This document shows positions 34,824 to 42,525 of a stretch of 44,162 bases of DNA, one piece after another. Every line of letters begins with the position of its first letter. Position 1 is the stretch's first letter. The notes beneath the pieces are model-generated. The model saw nothing but the letters and a program-made list of their open reading frames with translations, was not told the DNA's origin and searched no databases. Both the position numbers and the translations under genes were made by a program. The stretch comes from an uncultured Rhizobiaceae group bacterium (GTDB lineage Bacteria; Pseudomonadota; Alphaproteobacteria; Rhizobiales; Rhizobiaceae): NCBI GenBank assembly GCA_938044775.1, contig CALIOE010000079.1:1-44162 (forward strand), given 5' to 3'.

Positions 34824-35671
34824 GCGCATCAGAAAACCATACAGGAGAACCGGTGACGGCCGATTTGTGGGAGAGCCCGCAGCCGGTGGACCGTGCCACC
34901 AGCGACCCGGGGTTCAATGTCGATATTGATGGGTTCGAAGGGCCGCTTGATCTTCTGCTATCGATGGCCCGCACTCAAAAAGTCGATCTTGCCAAGATCT
35001 CGATATTGGCGTTGGCCGAACAATATCTCGAATTTGTCGAAAAGGCCCGCAAGCTCCGTTTGGAACTTGCGGCTGACTACCTGGTTATGGCCGCCTGGCT
35101 GGCCTATTTGAAGTCGCGCCTTTTGCTGCCGGCGCCTGAGGGTGACCCCGAACCAACCGGCGAGGAGCTTGCACAGCAACTGGCGTTCCGGTTGCAGCGT
35201 CTGGAGGCGATGCGCGAGGCAGGTGTCAAGTTGATGAACCGCAATCGGCTTGGCCGGAACTTTTTTGCTCGTGGAATGCCCGAACCGGTTGTTGTTGACA
35301 GGAAGTCCAATTTTACCGCCACGCTTTACGATTTGCTGACCTCCTATGCCGCCCAACGACAGAGACAGTCGACCAGCACAGTGACCATAAAAAGCCGCGA
35401 GGTGTGGTCGCTTGCTGATGCCCGCGAAATTATTACCAGGCTGATCGGAAATCTCGCGGACTGGACCCCACTCGATGTCTTCTTGTCCGAATATATGGTG
35501 AGCAAGGATGAGCGGGCCGGAGTTATGGCAAGTTCGTTTGCCGCAAGCCTTGAAATGGTCCGCGAAGGCAGCCTCGAGATTCAGCAGGCCGGTGCCTTCG
35601 AGCCACTCTACATGCGGAAGTCGTCCGCTCATCACACTGATCCGGTTTCAACCCGCCAGTCCGGGTTTTGA
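34820..35671 (+). CDS. scpA: Segregation and condensation protein A (kleisin)
   Basis: 283 residues from the first GTG. ScpA bridges the heads of SMC in the bacterial condensin. The family core VDIDGFEGPLDLLLSMARTQ and KVDLAKISILALAEQYLEFV is unmistakable, followed by LAADYLVMAAWLAYLKSRLL. Two starts compete: GTG 34820 overlaps the nagZ stop (GTGA), while GTG 34853 is preceded by AGGAG at five bases and may be the main start. The TGA stop of scpA is 11 nt upstream of the preferred scpB ATG. Confidence 0.94.
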   Translation: MSASENHTGEPVTADLWESPQPVDRATSDPGFNVDIDGFEGPLDLLLSMARTQKVDLAKISILALAEQYLEFVEKARKLRLELAADYLVMAAWLAYLKSRLLLPAPEGDPEPTGEELAQQLAFRLQRLEAMREAGVKLMNRNRLGRNFFARGMPEPVVVDRKSNFTATLYDLLTSYAAQRQRQSTSTVTIKSREVWSLADAREIITRLIGNLADWTPLDVFLSEYMVSKDERAGVMASSFAASLEMVREGSLEIQQAGAFEPLYMRKSSAHHTDPVSTRQSGF

Positions 35672-35682
35672 GGAGAAAGACT

Positions 35683-36402
35683 ATGTCAAACGCAATCGAC
35701 GCGAATGTGTTGCCCTTTCCTCACTTGCTGGAAGCGGAGCAACCTGGTGGCGACCATGATACCCTCAAGCATGTGCGTATGATTGAAGCCATGGTTTTTG
35801 CCTCCAGTGAACCGGTGGCCGAAAAGGCTCTGTCGTCGCAACTGCCCGATGGCGTCGAATTGGGGCCCTTGCTCGAAGAAATCCGGATCGCATACGGCAA
35901 TCGAGGGGTCAATTTCGTGCGCGTTGGCGATGCCTGGGCGTTTCGCACGGCGGAGGACCTGTCTTTCCTTTTGCAAAGGGAAGCCGTGGAAACCCGCCGC
36001 CTTTCCAAGGCGGCTTTAGAAGTCCTCGCCATTATCGCCTATCACCAGCCGGTCACCCGAGCCGAGGTGGAGGAAGTGCGGGGTGTTGTTACCTCAAAAG
36101 GGACGCTGGATGTGCTGCTGGAGACGGGCTGGGTAAGGATGCGCGGGCGGCGCAAGACGCCTGGACGCCCCGTGACATACGGAACAACGCCGGAATTTCT
36201 CGATCATTTCGGGCTTGAGAATGTCCGCGATCTGCCGGGGCTTGAGGAACTGAAGGGGTCAGGCCTGCTGCAAAGCCAGATTCCGGCAAGTTTTGCGATC
36301 CCTGTTCCCAACGATGAAGATGAGCTTCAGGAAGATGAAGAACCTTTTACACTCGATGATGTGGAAGATCTGGGTCTGCTGGCTCCGCGCGGCGAGGAAT
36401 AG
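35683..36402 (+). CDS. scpB: Segregation and condensation protein B
   Basis: 239 residues. ScpB dimers bind the ScpA middle region through winged helices. RMIEAMVFASSEPVAEKALS begins the domain. LSKAALEVLAIIAYHQPVTR and AEVEEVRGVVTSKGTLDVLL are diagnostic, as is GRPVTYGTTPEFLDHFGLEN. I chose ATG 35683 after GAGGAGAAAGACT. A TTG at 35668 is in frame but lies within scpA. The C-terminus is an acidic Glu/Asp-rich tail, common in rhizobial ScpB. Confidence 0.95.
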   Translation: MSNAIDANVLPFPHLLEAEQPGGDHDTLKHVRMIEAMVFASSEPVAEKALSSQLPDGVELGPLLEEIRIAYGNRGVNFVRVGDAWAFRTAEDLSFLLQREAVETRRLSKAALEVLAIIAYHQPVTRAEVEEVRGVVTSKGTLDVLLETGWVRMRGRRKTPGRPVTYGTTPEFLDHFGLENVRDLPGLEELKGSGLLQSQIPASFAIPVPNDEDELQEDEEPFTLDDVEDLGLLAPRGEE

Positions 36403-36495
36403 GTTCGGAGCATCGCGAGCAGATTCGCACATTGATTTGTGCGCCGGTCGCGCCTAGACCGTTTCAATCGGTTTCCGCAAAGTCTACACCGCGCC

Positions 36496-37650
36496 ATGAA
36501 CGCTTTTTCCCATGACCGGCCTCCGGGGTCGGAAAAACAGCGCAGCGCGCGCTGGGGTGTGCCCAACACTGCCGCCGTCTCCATCCCACATGAAATTGCT
36601 TTCGAAGATATCAGCCACGAAATAGATGGTGCGTCGATCCTCGACGACGTTTCGATCCGTGCAGGCTCCGGAACGGTGAATTGTCTTCTCGGTCCGTCCG
36701 GATCGGGCAAGACAACGCTGTTACGAATTGCCGCCGGTCTGGAACGTCAAACTGCCGGGCGAGTCCTTATGGACGGCCGCGAAATCGGCGGGCCAGCGAC
36801 CTTCATTGCACCCGAGAAAAGAGGCATCGGGCTGGTGTTTCAGGACTATGCGCTGTTTCCGCATCTCTCCATCATAGATAATGTGACATTTGGTCTTTCG
36901 CATCTGAAGAAACGCCAGCGGCGTGACCCCGCCATGCAGATGCTTGAGCGGGTCGGGCTTGCTGATCGGGCGTTTGATTTTCCACATCAACTCTCCGGAG
37001 GTGAACAACAGCGTGTCGCGTTGGCACGTGCCATGGCCCCACGGCCCGGCATCATTTTAATGGACGAGCCTTTTTCTGGCCTTGATAGCCGCCTGAGAGA
37101 CACGGTGCGCGAAGAGACACTTGGCATTTTGCGGGAAACACGGGCAACTTCAATAATTGTCACCCATGACCCCGAGGAGGCGTTGCGCATGGGCGATCAG
37201 ATCGCGCTTTTGCACAACGGGAAACTGGCACAAATCGGCACAGGTCGCTCTCTCTATTTTCGACCCAAAAGTCTGTTTGCCGCATCATTTTTTTCTGAAC
37301 TGAACTACTTTGAAGGGCGCGTGCTTTCGGGGCGGGTGGAGACTCCACTTGGTCCGCTCCCCGTCAATGGTGTCCGCGATGGTGATCCTGCGGTGGCTGC
37401 CATCCGGATCAACGCGATTTCTGTCGAAGAAGGAGCTGTGCCGCAGGAAAGTCGGCGAGCTGAAGGACGCGTGGTCTCCACCCACTTTACCGGCGATCAC
37501 GACCATTTGCGCGTCGGTGTAAGCGGCAGTGATCAGGCATTGCGTGTTCGGGTTCCGGCCGGAACGCTATCTGCGGCTGCACTTGAGGGCAGGGTATCCC
37601 TGACCCTGACCCCGATGTTGGAAGGCTGTTTCGTTTTTCCGGCTGGATAA
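36496..37650 (+). CDS. Orphan ABC transporter ATP-binding protein, FbpC/PotA-like
   Basis: 384 residues. Walker A GPSGSGKTT (66-74), Q-loop FQDYALFPHLS, signature LSGGEQQ (166-172) and Walker B ILMDEPFSGLD (187-197) are intact. The C-terminal 120 residues form a TOBE/OB-like regulatory region. It resembles ferric-iron and polyamine importers such as FbpC, but no permease or binding-protein gene is adjacent. About 35 unusual residues precede the domain. ATG 36496 is the best start, since GTG 36439 would extend into the spacer, but neither has a strong ribosome-binding site. The true partner must lie elsewhere. Confidence 0.85.
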   Translation: MNAFSHDRPPGSEKQRSARWGVPNTAAVSIPHEIAFEDISHEIDGASILDDVSIRAGSGTVNCLLGPSGSGKTTLLRIAAGLERQTAGRVLMDGREIGGPATFIAPEKRGIGLVFQDYALFPHLSIIDNVTFGLSHLKKRQRRDPAMQMLERVGLADRAFDFPHQLSGGEQQRVALARAMAPRPGIILMDEPFSGLDSRLRDTVREETLGILRETRATSIIVTHDPEEALRMGDQIALLHNGKLAQIGTGRSLYFRPKSLFAASFFSELNYFEGRVLSGRVETPLGPLPVNGVRDGDPAVAAIRINAISVEEGAVPQESRRAEGRVVSTHFTGDHDHLRVGVSGSDQALRVRVPAGTLSAAALEGRVSLTLTPMLEGCFVFPAG

Positions 37651-37691
37651 ATGTCACATTCAACCTATATCCCTGTTATCAGGCATCTTAA

Positions 37692-37715
37692 CGCAACGAC
37701 GAATGTCGTGTTGCG
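37692..37715 (+). other. Bulged hairpin between the ABC ATPase gene and tatA
   Basis: CGCAA-CGAC pairs with GTCG-TTGCG around a GAAT loop with a two-base bulge (37692-37700 with 37705-37715). There is no U-tract. It could end the ATPase transcript with Rho or sit in the tat leader. The 139-nt gap otherwise shows no clear promoter. Confidence 0.35.
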
Positions 37716-37789
37716 GTGGTGGTAGCCTTTGTCTAGGTTGCCGGTAATAGAGCAAGGCCTGCAGGGCGGGCCGAAACGGGAGCTAGAAA

Positions 37790-38008
37790 ATGGGACAAAT
37801 CGGCATTTGGCAGATTGTCATCGTCGCGGTTGTGGTTGTGTTGCTGTTTGGGCGGGGCAAGATCTCCGATCTCATGGGCGATGTGGCCAAGGGAATAACG
37901 TCTTTCAAAAAGGGCTTGAACGAGCCTGAAGAAGATAAGGCTGGGACGATCGAAAACAATCCGGCGGAAAAAGTTGCTGAGACCAGCGAGAAATCTAAAG
38001 CCAGTTGA
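37790..38008 (+). CDS. tatA: Twin-arginine translocase subunit TatA
   Basis: 72 residues. TatA oligomers form the passage for folded proteins in the inner membrane. One N-terminal helix ([16 protein letters not shown], about residues 6-21) is followed by the FGRGK hinge and an amphipathic helix [19 protein letters not shown]. The short acidic tail is normal. The ATG follows GGGAGCTAGAAA. First gene of tatABC, 83 nt before tatB. Confidence 0.97.
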   Translation: MGQIGIWQIVIVAVVVVLLFGRGKISDLMGDVAKGITSFKKGLNEPEEDKAGTIENNPAEKVAETSEKSKAS

Positions 38009-38091
38009 GTTTCCGGGCACTTCGCTTTTGAGGTGCTACCGGATTATTTGCGTGATTTGCACGCCTTCCTACAAGTTTGTGGAGCCTGGCC

Positions 38092-38889
38092 TTGTTTGAT
38101 ATCGGCTGGACCGAAATGCTGGTTGTCGCCATTGTGGCCATCATCTTTGTTGGCCCCAAAGACCTGCCCGGCATGCTGCGCACCTTTGGCAAAACGGCGC
38201 GCAAAGTGCGGTCAATGGCAGGTGATTTTCAACGGCAGTTTGACGATGCGTTGAAGGATGCAGAGCTTGATGGGGTTAAAGACTCGATCAATCAGGTCCG
38301 CAATCTCGACCCGACAAAGCAGATCAAAGACAAACTCAATCCGCTGAAAAGTGATCTGAAGGACATTGAGGACGATCTCAATAAGCCGGTTGAACAGGAT
38401 CTGTCAGAACTGTTTGATGAGGATCTGGCGCCGGACGGGCCGGAGCCGGTAAAGGTGGATGTGGATGCCGCTCTGGAGCGGCAAAGAAAGTTCGACGAGG
38501 CGGCCAAGGCTTCACAATCCTCCGGCACTTCGGCGGTGCCGGGGTTGGGTACGGCAAAAGATGCCGGGGCCGTCGAGAAGCCCATGGCCAGGAAGACCAC
38601 GACCAAGTCCAAGTCTGCTAGGACGCCGGCAAAGAAGAAAGCGGCAGTGCGCAAGACCTCGGTCCGATCCACCGGCTCGGCCAGGTCGGTTGCGAAAACA
38701 GCTGCAGAAAAAAAGACCGTGACCGCATCTAAAGCCAAGCCGAAGAAAGGCCCGGCGGAGCCCGCCACCGCAGCAGCCAAGACAAAGGCTCCGTCCAGGT
38801 CGAAGGCCCCGGCCAAACCAAAAGCCTCGGCCAGGGGCCGGGCGTCGACCAAGCCACGTAGCAGCGCGACCCGGAAAGCCAAGGCATGA
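38092..38889 (+). CDS. tatB: Twin-arginine translocase subunit TatB, with a histone H1-like basic tail
   Basis: 265 residues from TTG 38092. TatB forms the Tat receptor with TatC. FDIGWTEMLVVAIVAIIFVG, then PKDLPGMLRTFGKTARKVRS and the amphipathic helix are diagnostic. TTG is preferred because GGAG lies seven bases upstream and the protein then starts at the conserved FDIGW. A TTG at 38077 would add five residues. After about residue 164 the protein runs for about 100 residues of Lys, Ala, Ser, Thr, Pro and Arg in KPKA/AKKK-like patterns. TatB is usually 140-200 residues, so this tail is long and histone H1-like. The stop overlaps tatC by four bases. Confidence 0.95.
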   Translation: MFDIGWTEMLVVAIVAIIFVGPKDLPGMLRTFGKTARKVRSMAGDFQRQFDDALKDAELDGVKDSINQVRNLDPTKQIKDKLNPLKSDLKDIEDDLNKPVEQDLSELFDEDLAPDGPEPVKVDVDAALERQRKFDEAAKASQSSGTSAVPGLGTAKDAGAVEKPMARKTTTKSKSARTPAKKKAAVRKTSVRSTGSARSVAKTAAEKKTVTASKAKPKKGPAEPATAAAKTKAPSRSKAPAKPKASARGRASTKPRSSATRKAKA

Positions 38890-39674
38890 CTGAGGAAAAT
38901 CTCGATGACAGCGCTGCCCCGCTTGTTGAGCATCTGATTGAACTGCGTCAGCGTTTGATCCGGGCGATGATTGCCGTCAGCGTCGTGTTTGTTATTGCAT
39001 TTATTTTCGCCGACCAGATATTTCAGATTCTTGTCATTCCGTATGAGCGCGCCGCCGGCGAAGACCAGAACCTGACGCTGATTTTCACCGCGCCGCAGGA
39101 ATATTTCTTCGCGCAGCTGAAAATCGCACTGTTTACAGCCCTGTTTGTGGCCTTTCCGGTGATCGCCTCTCAGATTTACAAGTTTATGGCTCCCGGACTT
39201 TACAAAAACGAGCGGCAGGCGTTCGCCCCTTTCCTGGTCGCCACGCCCATCTTGTTCCTGATGGGGGCCATGCTGGTGTTTTTTGTCGTGATGCCACTCG
39301 CGATGACTTTTTTCCTGTCCATGCAGGTCGACAGCGGTGAGGGACGGGCAACGATTGAACTGTTGCCAAAGGTCAGCGAGTATCTGGGGCTGATTATGAC
39401 CCTGATCTTTGCATTCGGGCTGGTTTTCCAGATGCCCGTTGTGATCACACTTCTGGCGCGAGCTGGTTTGGTCAGCGAGAAAGGTCTTAAGGACAAGCGC
39501 AAATATGCAGTTGTCCTGACATTCGTTGCTGCAGCGGTTCTGACCCCTCCAGACCCGATAAGCCAGCTTGGCCTTGCAGTTCCCAGTCTGCTTCTCTACG
39601 AACTGTCCATCTTTGCCACGCGACTCATTGAGCAGAAACGGCAGGAGCAGGAAGCGGCGGAGCAAAGCGCCTGA
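38886..39674 (+). CDS. tatC: Twin-arginine translocase subunit TatC
   Basis: 262 residues with six membrane helices. TatC recognises the twin-arginine signal. The cytoplasmic N-terminus has VEHLIELRQRLIRAM, the conserved HLxELRxRL. The first periplasmic loop carries FTAPQEYFFAQLKIALFTAL, and FAFGLVFQMPVVITLLARAG and VLTPPDPISQLGLAVPSLLL follow. The start overlaps tatB (ATGA). It ends with a Glu/Gln-rich cytoplasmic tail. Confidence 0.97.
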   Translation: MTEENLDDSAAPLVEHLIELRQRLIRAMIAVSVVFVIAFIFADQIFQILVIPYERAAGEDQNLTLIFTAPQEYFFAQLKIALFTALFVAFPVIASQIYKFMAPGLYKNERQAFAPFLVATPILFLMGAMLVFFVVMPLAMTFFLSMQVDSGEGRATIELLPKVSEYLGLIMTLIFAFGLVFQMPVVITLLARAGLVSEKGLKDKRKYAVVLTFVAAAVLTPPDPISQLGLAVPSLLLYELSIFATRLIEQKRQEQEAAEQSA

Positions 39675-39688
39675 TCAACGTTTTCTGG

Positions 39689-39719
39689 TCTGTCGCTCAG
39701 GAAACAAGACAGCGACAGA
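39689..39719 (+). promoter_or_regulatory. Hairpin directly before the serS start
   Basis: TCTGTCGC (39689-39696) pairs perfectly with GCGACAGA (39712-39719), ending three bases before the serS ATG. The only purine-rich Shine-Dalgarno-like sequence, AGGA at 39699-39702, is in the 15-base loop, about 20 bases from the start and so too far for a standard site. The hairpin may set serS translation or processing of a tatC-serS transcript. The stem is observed and its function is inferred. Confidence 0.45.
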
Positions 39720-39722
39720 TAA

Positions 39723-41009
39723 ATGTTTGATATTAAATGGATAAGGGAACATCCTCAGAAATTTGATGAGGGGATGCTCTCGCGCGGCCTGGCGCCTCAG
39801 GCTGCAGGGCTCGTTGCGCTGGACGATAAGCGTAGGGCCCACATTGCCGGACTTCAGGAAAAACAGGAGCAGCGAAACCGGGCTTCCAAGGAGATCGGCA
39901 AGGCAAAGGCTTCGGGCGATGAGAAAGCAGCGCAGGCCGCCATTGAAGAAGTCGCCAAAATCAAGGGAATCCTGCAGACCGGAGAGGAGGAGAGCAAAAA
40001 GCTTGCACAAGCTGTGACTGACGCGCTGTCCGAGCTTCCAAATCTGCCCCATCCGGATGTTCCCTCGGGTTCGGACGAAGCGGACAATGTCGAGTTACGT
40101 CGGGGTGGGGAAAAGCCTGACTTTGGTTTCGAGCCGAAAGAACACTTCGAGCTTGGCGAAGCGCTTGGAGAAATGGACTTTGAAGCGGCGGCAAAGATAT
40201 CCGGTTCGAGGTTTGCTGTTCTTAAGGGCGGGATTGCCCGGCTTGAGCGTGCACTTGGGCAATTCATGCTCGATCTGCACATCAACGAGCATGGCTATAC
40301 TGAGATACAACCGCCTTTGCTGGTCAGGGACGAAGCTGCATACGGCACTGACAAACTGCCCAAGTTTGCCGACGATCTTTTCAGGACCACGGATGGCCGC
40401 TGGCTGATCCCGACAGCGGAAGTCCCTCTGGCCTATATGGGTGCTGATGCTGTTTACGCGCCCGGCGATCTGCCACAGCGGATGACGGCCCATACGGCCT
40501 GTTTCCGTTCCGAGGCGGGATCGGCGGGCCGCGATACCCGCGGTTACCTTCGCCAGCACCAGTTTTACAAGGTCGAAATGGTTTCGATTACCAGTCAAGA
40601 CAGCAGTGAATCTGAACACGAGCGCATGACCAAATGTGCGGAGACAGTCCTGGATAAACTTGGTCTGCATTACAGGACTGTGGTTCTTTGCACCGGAGAC
40701 TTGGGCTTTGGAGCTCACAAAACCTATGACATTGAGGTTTGGTTGCCGGGCCAGAATGCCTACCGCGAAATTTCATCATGTTCGGTCTGCGGTGACTTCC
40801 AGGCCCGACGTATGAATGCCCGCTATCGTGTTGAGGGTGAGAAGCAACTGCAGTTCTGCCACACATTGAACGGTTCCGGCGTTGCCGTGGGCCGGGCCCT
40901 GATTGCGGTGGTCGAAAATTACCAGAACGAGGACGGCAGCATTCGCGTGCCCGAAGTTCTGTCGCCTTACATGGGCGGTTTGACTTTGATCGGCGGGGAA
41001 AAGGTCTGA
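39723..41009 (+). CDS. serS: Seryl-tRNA synthetase
   Basis: 428 residues, class II synthetase that charges tRNA-Ser. The N-terminal coiled-coil arm (about residues 28-100, rich in Lys, Glu and Gln) binds the long variable arm of tRNA-Ser. Motif 2 is [20 protein letters not shown] near residue 261, and motif 3 is [18 protein letters not shown] near residue 387. The TGA of serS ends on the first base of the surE ATG. The start codon has an unusual leader hairpin and a poor ribosome-binding site. Confidence 0.97.
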   Translation: MFDIKWIREHPQKFDEGMLSRGLAPQAAGLVALDDKRRAHIAGLQEKQEQRNRASKEIGKAKASGDEKAAQAAIEEVAKIKGILQTGEEESKKLAQAVTDALSELPNLPHPDVPSGSDEADNVELRRGGEKPDFGFEPKEHFELGEALGEMDFEAAAKISGSRFAVLKGGIARLERALGQFMLDLHINEHGYTEIQPPLLVRDEAAYGTDKLPKFADDLFRTTDGRWLIPTAEVPLAYMGADAVYAPGDLPQRMTAHTACFRSEAGSAGRDTRGYLRQHQFYKVEMVSITSQDSSESEHERMTKCAETVLDKLGLHYRTVVLCTGDLGFGAHKTYDIEVWLPGQNAYREISSCSVCGDFQARRMNARYRVEGEKQLQFCHTLNGSGVAVGRALIAVVENYQNEDGSIRVPEVLSPYMGGLTLIGGEKV

Positions 41010-41767
41010 TGCGTATCCTGTTGACTAACGATGATGGCATTCACGCTCATGGCCTAAAAGTATTGGAAGATATCGCTCGGACGCTGTCAGACGACATCTG
41101 GATTGTTGCGCCGGAAACCGATCAGAGCGGGCTGGCCCATTCATTGACTCTGTCGCATCCGTTGCGGGCACGGGAAGTGCGCGACAAAACCTTCGCGGTA
41201 ACCGGAACCCCCACGGATTGTGTGATCATGGGCGTGCGTCAGCTCGTGTCTGGTCCGGTTGATCTGATACTTTCGGGGGTCAATGCCGGCCAGAATCTTG
41301 GCGATTACGTCACCTATTCCGGGACGGTTGCAGGGGCCATGGAAGGTGCGTTGCTCGGTATCAAGTCGGTCGCGCTGAGTCAGGCTTTCGCCTATGACAG
41401 CAACCGCGAGGTGCCGTGGGAAACTGCGGCGACTCTTGCCCCGAACCTGCTGACAAAGCTGATTGCACTGGATCTGCCGAAAGATACGCTGATCAATGTC
41501 AACTTCCCTCAGTGTTCCGCCGATGAATGCAAGGGCAGTGTGGTGGCGACACAGGGCAAGTTTGAACATGGACTCGGCATTGGGCAGCGTGCAGACGGGC
41601 GTGGTCTGCCGTACTACTGGCTGGAGTTCATCGGCAAGCAGCCGGACGCGCAGCCGGGAAGCGATATTGACGCTGTGCGCGACGGTTATGTGGCCGTGAC
41701 TCCGGTCCGGATGGACATGACAAATCATCAATATCTGAAAACGATGAGTGAGAAACTAGCTCTGTGA
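41009..41767 (+). CDS. surE: 5'/3'-nucleotidase SurE
   Basis: 252 residues. A metal-dependent nucleotidase that acts on nucleoside monophosphates and short polyphosphates. [13 protein letters not shown] carries the metal-binding D8-D9 pair, and [17 protein letters not shown], then [12 protein letters not shown] and [20 protein letters not shown] complete the family. Start and stop overlap serS by one base and pcm by four bases, so the serS-surE-pcm genes are tightly coupled, in the order usual for alphaproteobacteria. Confidence 0.97.
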   Translation: MRILLTNDDGIHAHGLKVLEDIARTLSDDIWIVAPETDQSGLAHSLTLSHPLRAREVRDKTFAVTGTPTDCVIMGVRQLVSGPVDLILSGVNAGQNLGDYVTYSGTVAGAMEGALLGIKSVALSQAFAYDSNREVPWETAATLAPNLLTKLIALDLPKDTLINVNFPQCSADECKGSVVATQGKFEHGLGIGQRADGRGLPYYWLEFIGKQPDAQPGSDIDAVRDGYVAVTPVRMDMTNHQYLKTMSEKLAL

Positions 41768-42429
41768 ATGAGGGAACAATGCCAAAGGTGGAACCTGTCA
41801 GCGGCGAGGGATTTGTCGGGCTGATGTTGCGGCTGCGGGGGCTTGGAATCACCGACCCGGCCTTGCTGAAAGCTGTGGAGTCTGCGCCCCACGAACGGTT
41901 TATTCCCGGTGAACAGTTTGCCGGAGCCTGGTCTGCGACCAGCATGCCGTTGGCCTGCGGACAAATGATGATGCCGCCGGATCTAACTGTCCGCATGGTT
42001 GAAGCTTTGGGAGTACAGCCCTCCCATGCGGTTCTTGAGATAGGAACCGGCAGCGGATTTCAGACCGCGATTCTGTCGTCGCTGGCCCAGCGGGTTCACA
42101 CGGTCGATCGATACAAAACCCTCGTCAATGCCGCTTCGGAGCGCCTCAAAGCGCTGGGCCGGGGAAATGTTACCTTTGACCAGGCCGATGGCTCAAGCGT
42201 CCGCCAGGGGCTGTACGACCGTATTGTAACCGATCTGGCGTTTGAGGAGCAGCCGCGTTTTCTGCTGGAAAACCTCACTGTTGAAGGTGTTGTCGTTGCA
42301 CCCCTGGGTGCAGCGGGCACCGAACAGATTGTGACGCGGTTGAGTCGCATCGGTAACCGTTTTGAGCGCGAGGAGCTTTTCAGCGGCAGGTTTCCGAGCT
42401 TCGAAAAAGGCGTTGCCGAAGTACTCTGA
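41764..42429 (+). CDS. pcm: Protein-L-isoaspartate O-methyltransferase
   Basis: 221 residues from GTG 41764. Uses S-adenosylmethionine to methylate isoaspartyl residues and start repair of aged proteins. The SAM-binding motif I is [13 protein letters not shown] (residues 90-102), preceded by the [20 protein letters not shown] motif, where other family members carry a conserved GQT/SIS segment. The GTG overlaps the surE stop. ATG 41779, with GAGGGAACA before it, may be the actual start. SurE and Pcm together suggest stationary-phase maintenance, as in E. coli. Confidence 0.92.
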   Translation: MNEGTMPKVEPVSGEGFVGLMLRLRGLGITDPALLKAVESAPHERFIPGEQFAGAWSATSMPLACGQMMMPPDLTVRMVEALGVQPSHAVLEIGTGSGFQTAILSSLAQRVHTVDRYKTLVNAASERLKALGRGNVTFDQADGSSVRQGLYDRIVTDLAFEEQPRFLLENLTVEGVVVAPLGAAGTEQIVTRLSRIGNRFEREELFSGRFPSFEKGVAEVL

Positions 42430-42458
42430 TCCAAAAAGCTGCAATTTTGCGCTGCCGT

Positions 42459-42473
42459 TTAACCGCCGATTAA
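42459..42473. promoter_or_regulatory. CtrA-type binding box TTAA-N7-TTAA
   Basis: TTAA (42459-42462), seven bases CCGCCGA, and TTAA (42470-42473) exactly match the half-site spacing of the alphaproteobacterial cell-cycle regulator CtrA. It lies 52 bases before the start of the LysM/M23 lipoprotein gene. A GANTC sequence (GAGTC, 42521-42525), the target of the CcrM methyltransferase, directly abuts the ATG. Binding is inferred from the match only. Confidence 0.6.
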
Positions 42474-42525
42474 GGTTGATGCTTCTTAATAAACACTCGC
42501 TTTGAATGTAGTCTGTGGGTGAGTC

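Noticed and set aside
33669..34829. 386-codon antisense reading frame over the NagZ-like gene
   Set aside because: Same reason: it mirrors a secure gene and starts or ends at no plausible site.
38292..39665. 457-codon antisense reading frame over tatB and tatC
   Set aside because: Both genes on the plus strand are certain, and the reverse frame is a compositional shadow of the Lys/Ala-rich TatB tail.
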